Below are positions 34,804-44,213 of a stretch of DNA of 64,000 nt, one piece after another. The position numbers and the translations under genes are program-made. The notes below the pieces were generated by a model. That model made no database searches. It was not told where the DNA came from and saw only the letters and a list, made by a program, of their open reading frames with translations. Location of the stretch: positions 51,462-115,461 of the forward strand of contig JBLHLC010000011.1 of NCBI GenBank assembly GCA_047619685.1, written 5' to 3'. Numbering within the stretch: position 1 is the first letter of the stretch; every line of letters starts with the position of its first letter. This stretch comes from JABDJZ01 sp047619685. Lineage in GTDB: Bacteria; Bacteroidota; Rhodothermia; Rhodothermales; UBA10348.

Positions 34804-36498
34804 TCAGCCGAAAACGGTGATCATGGCCAGCGCAACGCCCACAAGGGCTTCGCCCACAATGAGCCCTGCGGCCACCGGAATACCCACGTCTTCGCTGAAC
34901 TTCGGCCCCTTGCGGGCATCGACGATAACCCTGGTGAACGTTCCCAGGCTATACGTCAGCACAATTGAGAACGGGAGGTAAAAACCCAGCCCGACAAGAA
35001 TGCCCAGCCCCCCGATGCCCGTTGCTGAAAGCAGGGCGCCCAGTCCGGCACCGGCGGCGTACTTCGCTACCGGAACGCCTTCGCCAAGGATCCCCTGGAT
35101 CACACTTGCCAGCGCGGTGCCCTGTGGCGCCGGGAGAGCGGCACTTCCCAGGCCGTGTGCCTCGTGCAACACGACGATGAGCGCCATGACGATAATCGGT
35201 CCTAGCCAACTGCCCAGGAACTGGCCGATCTGCTGCTTCTTGGGGCTTGCGCCCACCAGATACCCGGTCTTGAGGTCCAGCATCAGGTCCGTCGCCTGCG
35301 CCATGGCCACACACGCGGCCGCACCGACCATGACCGAAGAGATGATGGCGGCCTTCGTCCCCAGTCCACTCGAGATAAAAATGAGGATGGTTATCGCAAT
35401 AAGCGTCATCCCGGACAGGGGAGACCAATTGGTGCGGCCGATACACTCCGACAGAATCACGCCTGACATCCAGATCCAGACCGTCCCAAGCAGGGCCATC
35501 GTCAGGCCTCGACCGATTCCCATCTCCGCGGTAGACATCACCGCGATCACGAACAGAAGGATCGCTGCCCCGAAGATGGCTCCATAGAGCAGCTTGATCG
35601 GCATCTCGTCCTTCGACAAATCCGACTTTGTCTTGGCCGCCTGCTGCATGGAGCGGATCGCGCCGACGATTAGGGGGAATGACAGAAAAATGCCTGCGAT
35701 GGCTCCGCCGATCAACATGCCGATTCCCACCGGCCGGAAGATCAGCACCCGCAGTTCGCCCGGGTCCGGCGTGGGAAGGACGCCCTGGGCCGCCATGAGT
35801 GGCGCCAGGATCCAGTAACAGACATATCCGCCGACAATGAAGAAAAAACCGCCGCGCCCCGCGATGTAGGCAACGCCAAAAGTGAGGAGCGATACGTACC
35901 ACACGCCATTCATAAAGGGAGGCAGCCCGATCAGGGCGCCGAGGTCATAATTCTCGTAGGCCGAGCCGCTCACAAAGGCGTGGACAATTGCACTCAGGGC
36001 CACACCCCCCACCAGGTAGAGTGCCTTCTGCATGCCCGCGCCGGGGCTTTTCAGGATGGTCGCAACGGCCACTCCCCCGGGGAATGTCAGCCGCTCAAAG
36101 TCAATCATCTGCTTGCGAAGCGGGATGATGAACGCGATACCCAGCACGCCCCCCGCCATGCAGCCAAACACCATCAGGGGGTAGCTGAAGTCCGTTTCGC
36201 CAAGAATGAAAAGCGCGGGGACGGAAAACATCATCCCAGCCGATGCGCCATTCACGCCCGAGGCGATGGTTTGGTTGATATTGTTCTCGACGATGGAATG
36301 GCGGCGCATGATGCCGCGCAGGATTCCAAATCCAAGAATGGCGGCCAGTTCTGAGCCCTCAATGGAGAAGCCCAGGATGAGGGAGGCGTAGCCGATGGAC
36401 ACGGCAATGATGGCTCCCAGGAGATATCCGACCAACAGGGCGTGGATGGTCAGCTCCGGATAGGGGCCGTGCCGGATAGGGCGGGCGGAAGAGGCCAT
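34804..36498 (-). CDS. OPT-family oligopeptide/metal-chelate transporter
   Basis: From the ATG at 36498 (MASSARPIRHGPYPEL) the product is 564 residues. An upstream extension would run into the divergent promoter region. It has about 14 membrane segments and the OPT features LTIHALLVGYLLGAIIAVS near the N-terminus, INQTIASGVNGASAGM, and PLRKQMIDFERLTFPGGVA. OPT proteins import peptides or metal chelates by proton symport. It is divergent from a padR gene, whose product may control it, and is followed by a small membrane protein. The exact substrate is not predictable. Confidence 0.9.
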   Translation of the reverse strand: MASSARPIRHGPYPELTIHALLVGYLLGAIIAVSIGYASLILGFSIEGSELAAILGFGILRGIMRRHSIVENNINQTIASGVNGASAGMMFSVPALFILGETDFSYPLMVFGCMAGGVLGIAFIIPLRKQMIDFERLTFPGGVAVATILKSPGAGMQKALYLVGGVALSAIVHAFVSGSAYENYDLGALIGLPPFMNGVWYVSLLTFGVAYIAGRGGFFFIVGGYVCYWILAPLMAAQGVLPTPDPGELRVLIFRPVGIGMLIGGAIAGIFLSFPLIVGAIRSMQQAAKTKSDLSKDEMPIKLLYGAIFGAAILLFVIAVMSTAEMGIGRGLTMALLGTVWIWMSGVILSECIGRTNWSPLSGMTLIAITILIFISSGLGTKAAIISSVMVGAAACVAMAQATDLMLDLKTGYLVGASPKKQQIGQFLGSWLGPIIVMALIVVLHEAHGLGSAALPAPQGTALASVIQGILGEGVPVAKYAAGAGLGALLSATGIGGLGILVGLGFYLPFSIVLTYSLGTFTRVIVDARKGPKFSEDVGIPVAAGLIVGEALVGVALAMITVFG

Positions 36499-36616
36499 GG
36501 TGCTGGTGCTGGTTCGAGCCGAATAATAGGAACCGGTCCCGCCCAGCGCATCGGCCGGGCTCGGGAATGGCCCGGCCCACAAGATTACCTCCACGGAGAA
36601 TGCATAAAACCAGCTA

Positions 36617-36631
36617 TGTAGGAATTTTACA
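36617..36631. promoter_or_regulatory. Candidate PadR operator in divergent promoter region
   Basis: TGTA-GGAATTT-TACA is a perfect inverted repeat (extended ATGTA...TACAA) in the AT-rich space between the OPT gene and padR. PadR regulators bind ATGT/ACAT-type dyads, so autoregulation and control of the transporter are plausible. Confidence 0.4.
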
Positions 36632-36684
36632 ATGCCGTATGTTGAATCTCGATATAGGTATCCAGAGCACACTTCCCACGAGTC

Positions 36685-37029
36685 ATGATTTCTCGACAAC
36701 TCGCCTCAGCCACACTCAAACCCATGGTCTTGGCCATTCTGTCAGGGGAGGCTGAATACGGCTATCGCATCATCCAGCGTATCCAGGACCTCTCCGGAGG
36801 CGACATCGAGTGGACTACGGGCGCGCTGTATCCTTTCCTCCACGGACTGGAGAACGAGGGCATCATCGAGAGCTCGTGGAAGAGCGGCAATAATGCCCCA
36901 CGGCGGAAGTACTACGGGCTGACGCCGCTGGGTCAGCAGGCGCTGGTGGCCGAGAGGCAGCAGTGGGCCCGGGTCCACGCCATGCTTTCCGACCTCTTCG
37001 CCCCCTTGCCCGCCCTGCAACTCGGGTAG
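36685..37029 (+). CDS. PadR-family transcriptional regulator
   Basis: The 114-residue product has a winged helix (MVLAILSGEAEYGYRIIQRI, GGDIEWTTGALYPFLHGLEN, GIIESSWKSGNNAPRRKYYG), the typical PadR order with the DNA-contacting YPxLxxLExxG element seen as YPFLHGLENEG. The C-terminal dimer helix is short. It lies 6 bases before an FtsX-type permease gene; such padR-permease pairs are frequent and the regulator is usually a repressor of the pair. Confidence 0.92.
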   Translation: MISRQLASATLKPMVLAILSGEAEYGYRIIQRIQDLSGGDIEWTTGALYPFLHGLENEGIIESSWKSGNNAPRRKYYGLTPLGQQALVAERQQWARVHAMLSDLFAPLPALQLG

Positions 37030-37035
37030 CGGGTC

Positions 37036-39684
37036 ATGTTTCATCTCAACAGAGCCATTGGCACCTGGCGACGGTCCCTCGAACACCGAAAAGCGCTACT
37101 ACGGGAGGATCTCGACGAGCTAGAGCAACACGTGAGAGACCAGGTCGACGCTCTGGTCCAATCTGGGCAATCTGAACAGGAGGCCTTTGAGACAGCCATG
37201 CGCGCCATGGGCGCCGGCCCGGTAACAGAGGACGCTTACAGACGCGTCTTTTGGGGAAAAATGAGAAGAAAAGGACTAATGAAACGATCGCTGTCAGCTG
37301 AATTAGTAATGCTTCGGAACCACCTGACTCTGGCTCTGAGGAATCTGCGCCGCCGCCCGGGATACACATTCATCAATATCACCGGGCTGTCGATCGGCAT
37401 CGGCGCGTGCCTTCTGATTCTCCTCTTTGTCAGGGATGAGATGTCGTTCGACAGATTTCACGAGAATGCGGATCGGATTGTCCGCGTGATTCTCCGGAGC
37501 GAAAGCGAGGGGCGCGAGACAGAGGTTACCCCGACCATCGTTGCGCCTCTTTTCAAGAGAACCTTCGCACAGGTCGAAGAGGCGACTCGGGTCTACGACA
37601 TCGCCCGGTACCACACCGTCGCCATCAGACGGGGTGAGAACGCGTGGCAGGAGGACGGATCTATTTACGCCGACTCCACGTTTTTTGACGTCTTCAGCTT
37701 TCCGTTTCTTGTCGGGACGCCCGAAGGTGCGCTTTCCCGGCCAAACACCCTGCTTCTGACCGAGTCGTCGGCCCGGCGATACTTTGGAGACGCGAGCCTT
37801 GCGATGGGGCAGACCCTGGATGTGGGAACTGCGGGAGAATTTGAGGTGACCGGTGTCCTTGCCGACGTTCCCGCAAACTCACATCTGCGTTTTGATGTGG
37901 TCGGCTCGTTCGTTTCTACTAGTTGGGCAAGCGGGGAAATCTGGGGCTCCGCCAATTTCTACACCTACCTGCTACTGACGGACGCCGCAGCGCTGACACC
38001 ACTGGAAGTGGGAGTAGCCGATGCCATAGCAGAGGCACGCCTATCCGGGGCCGTCCCGACCGACTTTGGGCTGGGCCTTCAGCGGCTGACCGACATTTAC
38101 ATGGTCCACATGGGCCGTCAGAAGTACGTCTGGATGTTCGCTTCTCTGGCCCTGCTCATTCTGTTCATGGCCTGTGTGAACTACATCAATCTGTCCACCG
38201 CCCGGTCAGCGAGGCGCGCCAGGGAAGTAGGGGTAAGGAAGGCGCTGGGGGCCCAGAGAGCACAGATCGTCTGGCAGTTCTTCAGTGAGTCCGCTCTTCT
38301 GACGGGGATGGCGCTTCTACTCGGGCTGGTGCTTGTCTTTATGCTGCTCCCGGCCTTCAACGACGCAACCGGCAAGGCGATACAACTGGACATGCTGGGC
38401 GAGCCCGCTATGTGGCTGATGTTCGGAGGCCTCATGATCCTTACGACCGTGGGCTCGGGAATCTACCCCTCCCTTCTTCTGTCCAGATTCAATCCGGCCA
38501 TCGTGCTGAAGGGCTCCAAGGGCAGCCGGAGTGGCGGCGCTTCGCTCCGCCGGGTCCTTGTCGTTTTTCAATTCGCGGTGACGGTTTTTCTGATCGTGGC
38601 CACTTTCGTCGTTTTCAAACAACTGCAGTTCATAAGGTCGAGCGACGTCGGATTCGACAGGAATCAGGTGGTCGTGGTTCAATTGGCCGACGCCGATGAT
38701 CGACGTGCCGTGCCCATCATTCAGGCAGCCCTGCCTACCTATCCCGAGTTTCTGGATGCTGCGGCCATGAACGCCATCCCGGGAAATCAATTGGGCGGAT
38801 ACGGCCTGTCTACCGAGGCAGATCTGGAGTCCAGGGATCACCCGAATATCTCGGCGACTCCCGTGAGCGCAAACGTCGTGAATACGCTTGGCCTGCGGCT
38901 GGTCGCGGGCACAGGTTTTGTCGAACGAGGTGATCCCCTGGTGTCCCCGGACAGCGCTCAATACCAATACGTCGTGAACGAGGACCTGGTCCGGTTGGCC
39001 GGTTGGACTCCAGAAACTGCCGTCGGCCAGAGGATGAGCGTTTCCGGGGGGCGCAGAATGGGCGAAGTGGTCGGCGTGATCGAAAACTACAATTTTCTTT
39101 CGCTGCGGGAGCAGATGAAGCCTCTGGCGCTCTTCGTGGAGCCCGGGTGGCACGTTCTCCTGATCAAACTGCGGGAGGGGGACACGCCTGCCGCGCTCGC
39201 ACGGCTGAAGGACCTTTGGGCCCAGGCAAGTGGCGGAAGTCCATTCCAGTACTCATTTCTGGATGACGACTTCAACGCATTCTATCAGAGCGAAGAGCGG
39301 CTCGCCAGTGTGTTTGCCGGTGCGGCCCAACTGGCGATTCTGATCGCGTGCCTGGGGCTGTTCGGTCTGGCCGCGTTCACCGCGGAGGAACGCACCCGGG
39401 AGATCGGCATCCGAAAGAGCCTCGGCGCGACGACTCCCGGCCTGGTGGGGATGCTCAACCGTGAGTTCGCGCTGCTGGTGCTGGCCGGCTTTGCGGTGGC
39501 TGCCCCCTTGGGATGGTGGGCGACAAGCGAGTGGCTTTCCAGCTACGCTTTCCGAACGCCGGTGGGGATTTGGGTTTTTGTGGCTGCGGGAGTGGGTGCG
39601 TTCCTGGTGGCTGGAGGAGCTGTCAGCCTCCAGTCGGTCCGCGCGGCGCGGAAAGACCCTGTCGCGGCATTGCGTCACGATTAG
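37036..39684 (+). CDS. FtsX/MacB-type ABC permease with PadR-linked N-terminal domain
   Basis: The 882-residue product begins with about 90 helical residues (REDLDELEQHVRDQVDALVQ, the prefix found in permeases beside padR). Two FtsX-type units follow, each with one membrane helix before a large extracytoplasmic domain and three helices after it (first helix near FINITGLSIGIGACLLILLF; later ALRHDxx-type ending KDPVAALRHD). It is built like orphan MacB-like permeases of Acidobacteria and relatives. No ABC ATPase gene is adjacent. Function could be efflux, mechanotransmission or envelope maintenance. Confidence 0.88.
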   Translation: MFHLNRAIGTWRRSLEHRKALLREDLDELEQHVRDQVDALVQSGQSEQEAFETAMRAMGAGPVTEDAYRRVFWGKMRRKGLMKRSLSAELVMLRNHLTLALRNLRRRPGYTFINITGLSIGIGACLLILLFVRDEMSFDRFHENADRIVRVILRSESEGRETEVTPTIVAPLFKRTFAQVEEATRVYDIARYHTVAIRRGENAWQEDGSIYADSTFFDVFSFPFLVGTPEGALSRPNTLLLTESSARRYFGDASLAMGQTLDVGTAGEFEVTGVLADVPANSHLRFDVVGSFVSTSWASGEIWGSANFYTYLLLTDAAALTPLEVGVADAIAEARLSGAVPTDFGLGLQRLTDIYMVHMGRQKYVWMFASLALLILFMACVNYINLSTARSARRAREVGVRKALGAQRAQIVWQFFSESALLTGMALLLGLVLVFMLLPAFNDATGKAIQLDMLGEPAMWLMFGGLMILTTVGSGIYPSLLLSRFNPAIVLKGSKGSRSGGASLRRVLVVFQFAVTVFLIVATFVVFKQLQFIRSSDVGFDRNQVVVVQLADADDRRAVPIIQAALPTYPEFLDAAAMNAIPGNQLGGYGLSTEADLESRDHPNISATPVSANVVNTLGLRLVAGTGFVERGDPLVSPDSAQYQYVVNEDLVRLAGWTPETAVGQRMSVSGGRRMGEVVGVIENYNFLSLREQMKPLALFVEPGWHVLLIKLREGDTPAALARLKDLWAQASGGSPFQYSFLDDDFNAFYQSEERLASVFAGAAQLAILIACLGLFGLAAFTAEERTREIGIRKSLGATTPGLVGMLNREFALLVLAGFAVAAPLGWWATSEWLSSYAFRTPVGIWVFVAAGVGAFLVAGGAVSLQSVRAARKDPVAALRHD

Positions 39685-39719
39685 GGCAGCGTCCAAGGCA
39701 AGCGGTGGTCTGGACCTGT

Positions 39720-39762
39720 CATGTCCCGAAAAGTCCTGACATGATTCTGTGACATTTGGGAC
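39720..39762. promoter_or_regulatory. Inverted repeat upstream of the first VPS10-like gene
   Basis: CATGTC (39720-39725) and GACATG (39738-39743) form a perfect 6-bp dyad with a 12-base spacer, and a further GACAT occurs at 39751. GTCCC (39723) and GGGAC (39758) can pair around them. It lies about 60 bases before the start codon at 39824 and may be an operator. Confidence 0.3.
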
Positions 39763-39823
39763 GGAGGTACCCATTAGATTCTTGGTCCTTCCCTGACGCA
39801 CCCACCATCGAAAAGACAATCAA

Positions 39824-42800
39824 ATGAGGAGCGACGCTTTCCTGCGCCGCGTGCTGACAGGCACGCTGTGCACACTGGTTGCGGTCTTGACTGCATTCCC
39901 TCTAGCACTTCCCGCAAACGCCCAGAAACTGGACCTCGAAAAGCTGAAACCCATGGCCGCCCGGGCTATTGGCCCGGCTGGCATGAGCGGTCGCGTCACG
40001 GCTATAGACGTGGTTCTCCGGACCCCTGAAGTCATCTATGCAGGAACCGCGTCCGGAGGCCTTTGGCGCTCCAGGAACGCAGGCATAAGTTGGGAACCCA
40101 TATTCGATGATCAGCCGACCCACTCCATCGGCGCAGTTGCAATCAACCAGGGAAACCCAGATGTGATTTGGGTCGGTACAGGTGAAGGCAACCCGCGAAA
40201 CAGTTCCAACACCGGCAACGGCATCTACAAATCCATTGACGGGGGGCATTCCTGGACCCACCTGGGTCTGGAAGAAAGCAGATCCATCCACAGGATTCTG
40301 CTTCACCCCAACGATCCCAACACGGCCTACGTGGGTGCGCAAGGTCCGGCCTGGGGTGAATCAGAGCAGCGCGGCGTCTTCAAGACCACAGACGGGGGAG
40401 CCACCTGGGAAAGAGTCCTCTTTACCAACGTGAGAACGGGCATCGCCGATATGGTGATGGATCCGGTCAATCCGGACAAGATTATTGCCGCCATGTGGGA
40501 GTTCCGGCGCTGGCCCTATTTTCTGAAGTCCGGTGGCGAAGGATCTGGCATCCACGTCACGTTTGACGGCGGCAAGACCTGGACCAAACGTTCCAGCAAG
40601 GACGGGTTGCCAGAGGGCGAGCTTGGAAGGATCGGCCTCGCCATTGCTCCTAGCGATCCGTCCGTGGTCTACGCGATCGTCGAAGCCAAGGAGAACGCCT
40701 GGATGCGCTCTAACGACGGCGGATTCACGTTCAGCGAAGTGAATGCGGGCAACGCCGTTACCAACCGGCCGTTCTACTACAACGACATTTTCGTAGACCC
40801 GCTCAACGAGCACCGGGTGTACTGGGTGGCCTCCAACGTGCAGGTGACCAACAACGGCGGCGGTGATTTCGAACCCGTCCCGCCCCGAGGTACCCCTGGT
40901 GGCGGTATTCACCCGGACCACCATGCCTTCTGGATTAACCCCGATGACCCGACTCACATCATCGAGGGAAACGACGGCGGGCTGAACATTTCGCACGACC
41001 ACGGGAAGACCTGGCGTTTCGCGGAGAACATCCCGGTTGCGCAATTCTACCACATCAACGTGGACATGGAGATCCCGTACAACGTGATGGGCGGTCTTCA
41101 GGACAACGGCTCGTGGATAGGGCCGAGCGAAGCCTGGCGAGCCGGTGGAATCCGGAACTCGTACTGGAGGGAAGTCGGGTTTGGCGACGGATTTGATGTG
41201 GTTTCGCTGCCAGATGATTCCCGTTATGTCTACTCCATGAGCCAGGGCGGCAATGTCCGTCGGTTCGATACGCAGACGGGCCAGTCGGTCAGCATCAAGC
41301 CGCTGCATCCCGACGGGCCAGTGCTGCGCTTCAACTGGAACGCCGCCATTGCCCAGGATCCGCATGACGCATCCACGGTGTATTACGGCAGTCAGTTTCT
41401 GCACAAGTCCACCGATCGTGGCAACAACTGGTCGGTCATTTCTCCGGATCTGACAACCAACGACCCGTCGAAACAGGACCAGATTAATTCTGGCGGCCTC
41501 AATTACGATGTGACCGGTGCCGAGAATTTCACCACGATCGTGTCGATTGCTCCCAGCCCCAAAGACCCCAAAGAGGTTTGGGTCGGCACGGACGACGGAA
41601 ACGTCCAGGTGACCCGTGATGGCGGCACAACCTGGACGAATACCGTCTTGGCCATGAAGGGCCTGGACCAGGGGGGCTGGGTCACGCAGATCAAGGCCTC
41701 TGAATACAATGCGGGGGAGGCGTTTGTGGTGATCGACGATCATCGGCGCAACAGCATGGAGCCTTATCTCTATCACACGAACGACTACGGAAATTCGTGG
41801 ACAAGGCTGGCGCCAGACGTGTCGGGGTACGCACTTTCCTTCGTCCAGGACCCGATTGAGCCGCGCTTGATGTTCCTGGGGACGGACACGGGCGTGCATG
41901 TGTCGGTGGACGCGGGGGCGACCTGGACGCATTGGACCAACGGTATGCCCACCATGTCTGCCATGGACATGGTGATTCATCCCAGGGACCACGACCTCGT
42001 GGTAGGGACCTTTGGCCGATCCGTCTACATCCTGGACGACATTCGTCCGCTGAGGGCCATCGCTTCTGAAGGGGCTGATATCCTGGATGCCCAGGTAAAA
42101 GCCTTCCCGGCGCCAGATGGCTACATGGCCTCCTGGGGGCAGGCTGACGGAACGAGGTTCTCAGCCAGCGGCATGTTTGAAGGCGAAAACGTCTCGCGCG
42201 GCGCAGCCATTTCGTACGTGGTGAACCTGCCCGAGCGTCCCGAGGGCGCAGACGAGGCGGGCGCACGAGGCGGGCGTGGTGCTGGCGGTCGTGCCGGAGG
42301 CGGTCGTGGCGCTGGCGGCGGCGGTCGCGCAGCGGGTGCCGGTGGCGGCGGGGGCTTTGGCGGCGGAGGAGCGGCGGGCAACCGCGCTACCATCGAGATC
42401 GTGAACTCGGACGGCGAGGTGATTCGCACCGTGACGGGCCCCGCCGAACCGGGTCTGAACCGATACAACTGGCAGATGCGGAGCAAGGGTTTTCAGCAGG
42501 CCGGCGGTGGATTCGGCCGCGGTGGAGGCGGTGGCGGATTTGGCGGTGGCGGCGGCGGAGCCAATGCCGAGCCAGCGGGCCCAGACGTGCTTCCGGGCAC
42601 CTACAAAGTGCGCATCACGGCGGGCCGAGGTCGGCGCGCCGCGACGGACTCAACTACCATTACGATTCATCCAGACCCACGGTCGCCCTACAACCGGGCC
42701 GGTGCGCAGGCAAGGATCGCTCTGTATTGGCAGCTTGAGCCCATGACCGTCGCAGCCCGTGCCGCGCTTGATCAACTCACAGACGCCCAAAGCACGCTGG

Positions 42801-43171
42801 ACTGGATCAACACAAAGCTCAGCGCGGACTCCAGCAACCGGGACCTTACTCAGGAGCATCGCGCAGTCACCGACTCGCTGACCGCGGTTCGCGAGGTGGT
42901 ATTCGGGCAGCAGGGAGCCCAGGGAATCCGGCGAGATCCCAATACGCTGACCGGTCGGATGCGCGTGGCGCAGCAGTACATATCGCGCAGCACGGATATG
43001 CCTGGCGCAACCGAGCAGATGGCCATCGAGCAGTCTCGCGCGGCGGTTGAGGAACTGGTCGAACTCGTAAACGGATTCATGGGAGGCCGCTGGGCCGAGT
43101 TCGTGAAGGCCGTTGAGGATGCCGATCTGCCGTGGTTCAAGCCTGTGGAGCCCATTCGAATAGGCAACTAG
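39824..43171 (+). CDS. Secreted VPS10/sortilin-like BNR propeller protein
   Basis: The 1115-residue product has a signal peptide (LVAVLTAFPLALPANAQ) and many Asp-box/BNR repeats of the form SxDxGxTW: KSIDGGHSWTHLG, KTTDGGATWERVL, VTFDGGKTWTKRS, VTRDGGTTWTNTV. These build the ten-bladed sortilin-type propeller of bacterial 'glycosyl hydrolase' annotations. Two Gly/Arg/Ala-rich stretches lie at about residues 811-860 and 892-920, separated by a beta domain, and the last 170 residues are helical. It probably acts outside the cytoplasm; peptidase-accessory or carbohydrate roles are both proposed for relatives. A close paralogue lies at 46664. Confidence 0.85.
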   Translation: MRSDAFLRRVLTGTLCTLVAVLTAFPLALPANAQKLDLEKLKPMAARAIGPAGMSGRVTAIDVVLRTPEVIYAGTASGGLWRSRNAGISWEPIFDDQPTHSIGAVAINQGNPDVIWVGTGEGNPRNSSNTGNGIYKSIDGGHSWTHLGLEESRSIHRILLHPNDPNTAYVGAQGPAWGESEQRGVFKTTDGGATWERVLFTNVRTGIADMVMDPVNPDKIIAAMWEFRRWPYFLKSGGEGSGIHVTFDGGKTWTKRSSKDGLPEGELGRIGLAIAPSDPSVVYAIVEAKENAWMRSNDGGFTFSEVNAGNAVTNRPFYYNDIFVDPLNEHRVYWVASNVQVTNNGGGDFEPVPPRGTPGGGIHPDHHAFWINPDDPTHIIEGNDGGLNISHDHGKTWRFAENIPVAQFYHINVDMEIPYNVMGGLQDNGSWIGPSEAWRAGGIRNSYWREVGFGDGFDVVSLPDDSRYVYSMSQGGNVRRFDTQTGQSVSIKPLHPDGPVLRFNWNAAIAQDPHDASTVYYGSQFLHKSTDRGNNWSVISPDLTTNDPSKQDQINSGGLNYDVTGAENFTTIVSIAPSPKDPKEVWVGTDDGNVQVTRDGGTTWTNTVLAMKGLDQGGWVTQIKASEYNAGEAFVVIDDHRRNSMEPYLYHTNDYGNSWTRLAPDVSGYALSFVQDPIEPRLMFLGTDTGVHVSVDAGATWTHWTNGMPTMSAMDMVIHPRDHDLVVGTFGRSVYILDDIRPLRAIASEGADILDAQVKAFPAPDGYMASWGQADGTRFSASGMFEGENVSRGAAISYVVNLPERPEGADEAGARGGRGAGGRAGGGRGAGGGGRAAGAGGGGGFGGGGAAGNRATIEIVNSDGEVIRTVTGPAEPGLNRYNWQMRSKGFQQAGGGFGRGGGGGGFGGGGGGANAEPAGPDVLPGTYKVRITAGRGRRAATDSTTITIHPDPRSPYNRAGAQARIALYWQLEPMTVAARAALDQLTDAQSTLDWINTKLSADSSNRDLTQEHRAVTDSLTAVREVVFGQQGAQGIRRDPNTLTGRMRVAQQYISRSTDMPGATEQMAIEQSRAAVEELVELVNGFMGGRWAEFVKAVEDADLPWFKPVEPIRIGN

Positions 43172-43230
43172 CGAAGTGCGCCGTTCTGTTTGGCACTTAA
43201 GCGTTGGCCTAAGTAGAATACGTTCTCCCG

Positions 43231-43360
43231 ATTCCACTTCCGTGCGGTCGATCCGGGTGCGAAAGTGGAATTGCCGCCCGTGTTCCGCTTCCGTGCGGTC
43301 AATTCGGCGGATTTGGCGGAATTGGGATCCCTTATTCCACTCCGGCGCATCGAGCGTCCG
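43231..43360. repeat. Imperfect 51-bp tandem palindromic repeats
   Basis: Three related units begin at 43232, 43283 and 43335 (spacing 51 and 52). Units 1 and 2 share TTCCRCTTCCGTGCGGTC followed by RATYCGG; unit 3 is more diverged. Unit 1 forms a 9-bp dyad (ATTCCACTT...AAGTGGAAT, 43231-43271), unit 2 a 6-bp one. No protein is supported in the 400-base space between the VPS10-like and TolB-like genes. Confidence 0.65.
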
Positions 43361-43500
43361 CTTATGTCCACCTTCAGGCTGGGGCGATGTCCTCACGTCT
43401 GCTTGAGAGAACAAGCCCAAACAAGCTCTCTCAACTACGACGCACTACACTAGCCCGGACCACGCGGGAGCCGGGTTCTCGCCCGATTCGCACCGCAATG

Positions 43501-43538
43501 AAAACGGCCCCGTTTCCGATTGGAGACGGGGCCGTCTT
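43501..43538 (+). terminator. Rho-independent terminator
   Basis: A long hairpin has the core CGGCCCCGT/ACGGGGCCG (arms 43505-43517 and 43522-43534, continuing inward) with flanking A and T bases. It lies 330 bases after the VPS10-like gene and just before the next start; the flanks suit termination in both directions. Confidence 0.6.
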
Positions 43539-43574
43539 CGTTCTATTCTTCGGGACCACCAACATCTCCCATCC

Positions 43575-44213
43575 ATGCGCCTTCTGATCGCCGTTCTCAT
43601 TCTTGGTCTCGCCGCACCTGTTTTTGCGCAGGAAAAACCAACTTGGGACGTGACAAAACCGTTTGGGCCCACAACGGATGTCTCCTTCACGACGGACGAA
43701 GGGACCTGGATGAGCGTGGATGTCTCGCCCGACGGGCAGACGATAATATTCGACCTGATGGGGGACCTCTACACTATGCCAATCGATGGCGGTGCCGCAA
43801 AACCGCTGACCACTGGCGCGGCCTGGGACGTACAGCCCAGTTTCAGTCCGGACGGGTCTCGCATCGCCTTTACCAGCGACCGGGCCGGCGGCGACAATAT
43901 CTGGACGGTTGCGGCCGACGGATCGGACCCCAAGCAGATCACCAAAGAGACGTTCAGGCTTCTGAACGGGGCGGCATGGACGCCGGATGGTGAGTACATC
44001 CTGGCCAGAAAACACTTCACGTCCACGCGCTCACTGGGTGCGGGTGAAGTCTGGATGTACCACGCATCGGGTCAGGCAACGGCGGGCCTTCAGCTTACCA
44101 AGCAGAAGAACGACCAGCAAGATCAGGGCAACGAAATCGCGGTCGGCCCCAGCGGCCGCTACATATCTTCAATGCCTACGTCGCACCGTTCCCCGCGACG
44201 GGAGGGACGGTGA
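43575..44213 (+). CDS. TolB-propeller fragment of amidohydrolase (truncated)
   Basis: The 212-residue product has a signal peptide (MRLLIAVLILGLAAPVFAQ) and three TolB/PD40 propeller blades (VDVSPDGQTIIFDLMGDLY, PSFSPDGSRIAFTSDRAGGD, AAWTPDGEYILARK). It then stops soon after VGPSGRYI, in an unrelated tail (PTSHRSPRREGR). Relatives are single chains of about 1050 residues with a full propeller joined to an amidohydrolase domain, so this is the front piece of a broken gene. The next reading frame, shifted by two, continues the same protein type after a gap of roughly 350 residues. Confidence 0.7.
   Translation: MRLLIAVLILGLAAPVFAQEKPTWDVTKPFGPTTDVSFTTDEGTWMSVDVSPDGQTIIFDLMGDLYTMPIDGGAAKPLTTGAAWDVQPSFSPDGSRIAFTSDRAGGDNIWTVAADGSDPKQITKETFRLLNGAAWTPDGEYILARKHFTSTRSLGAGEVWMYHASGQATAGLQLTKQKNDQQDQGNEIAVGPSGRYISSMPTSHRSPRREGR

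Noticed and set aside
40361..41992. Open minus-strand frame of 543 codons
   Set aside because: It is antisense to the VPS10-like gene; its His/Arg/Val-rich composition is that of a codon shadow.
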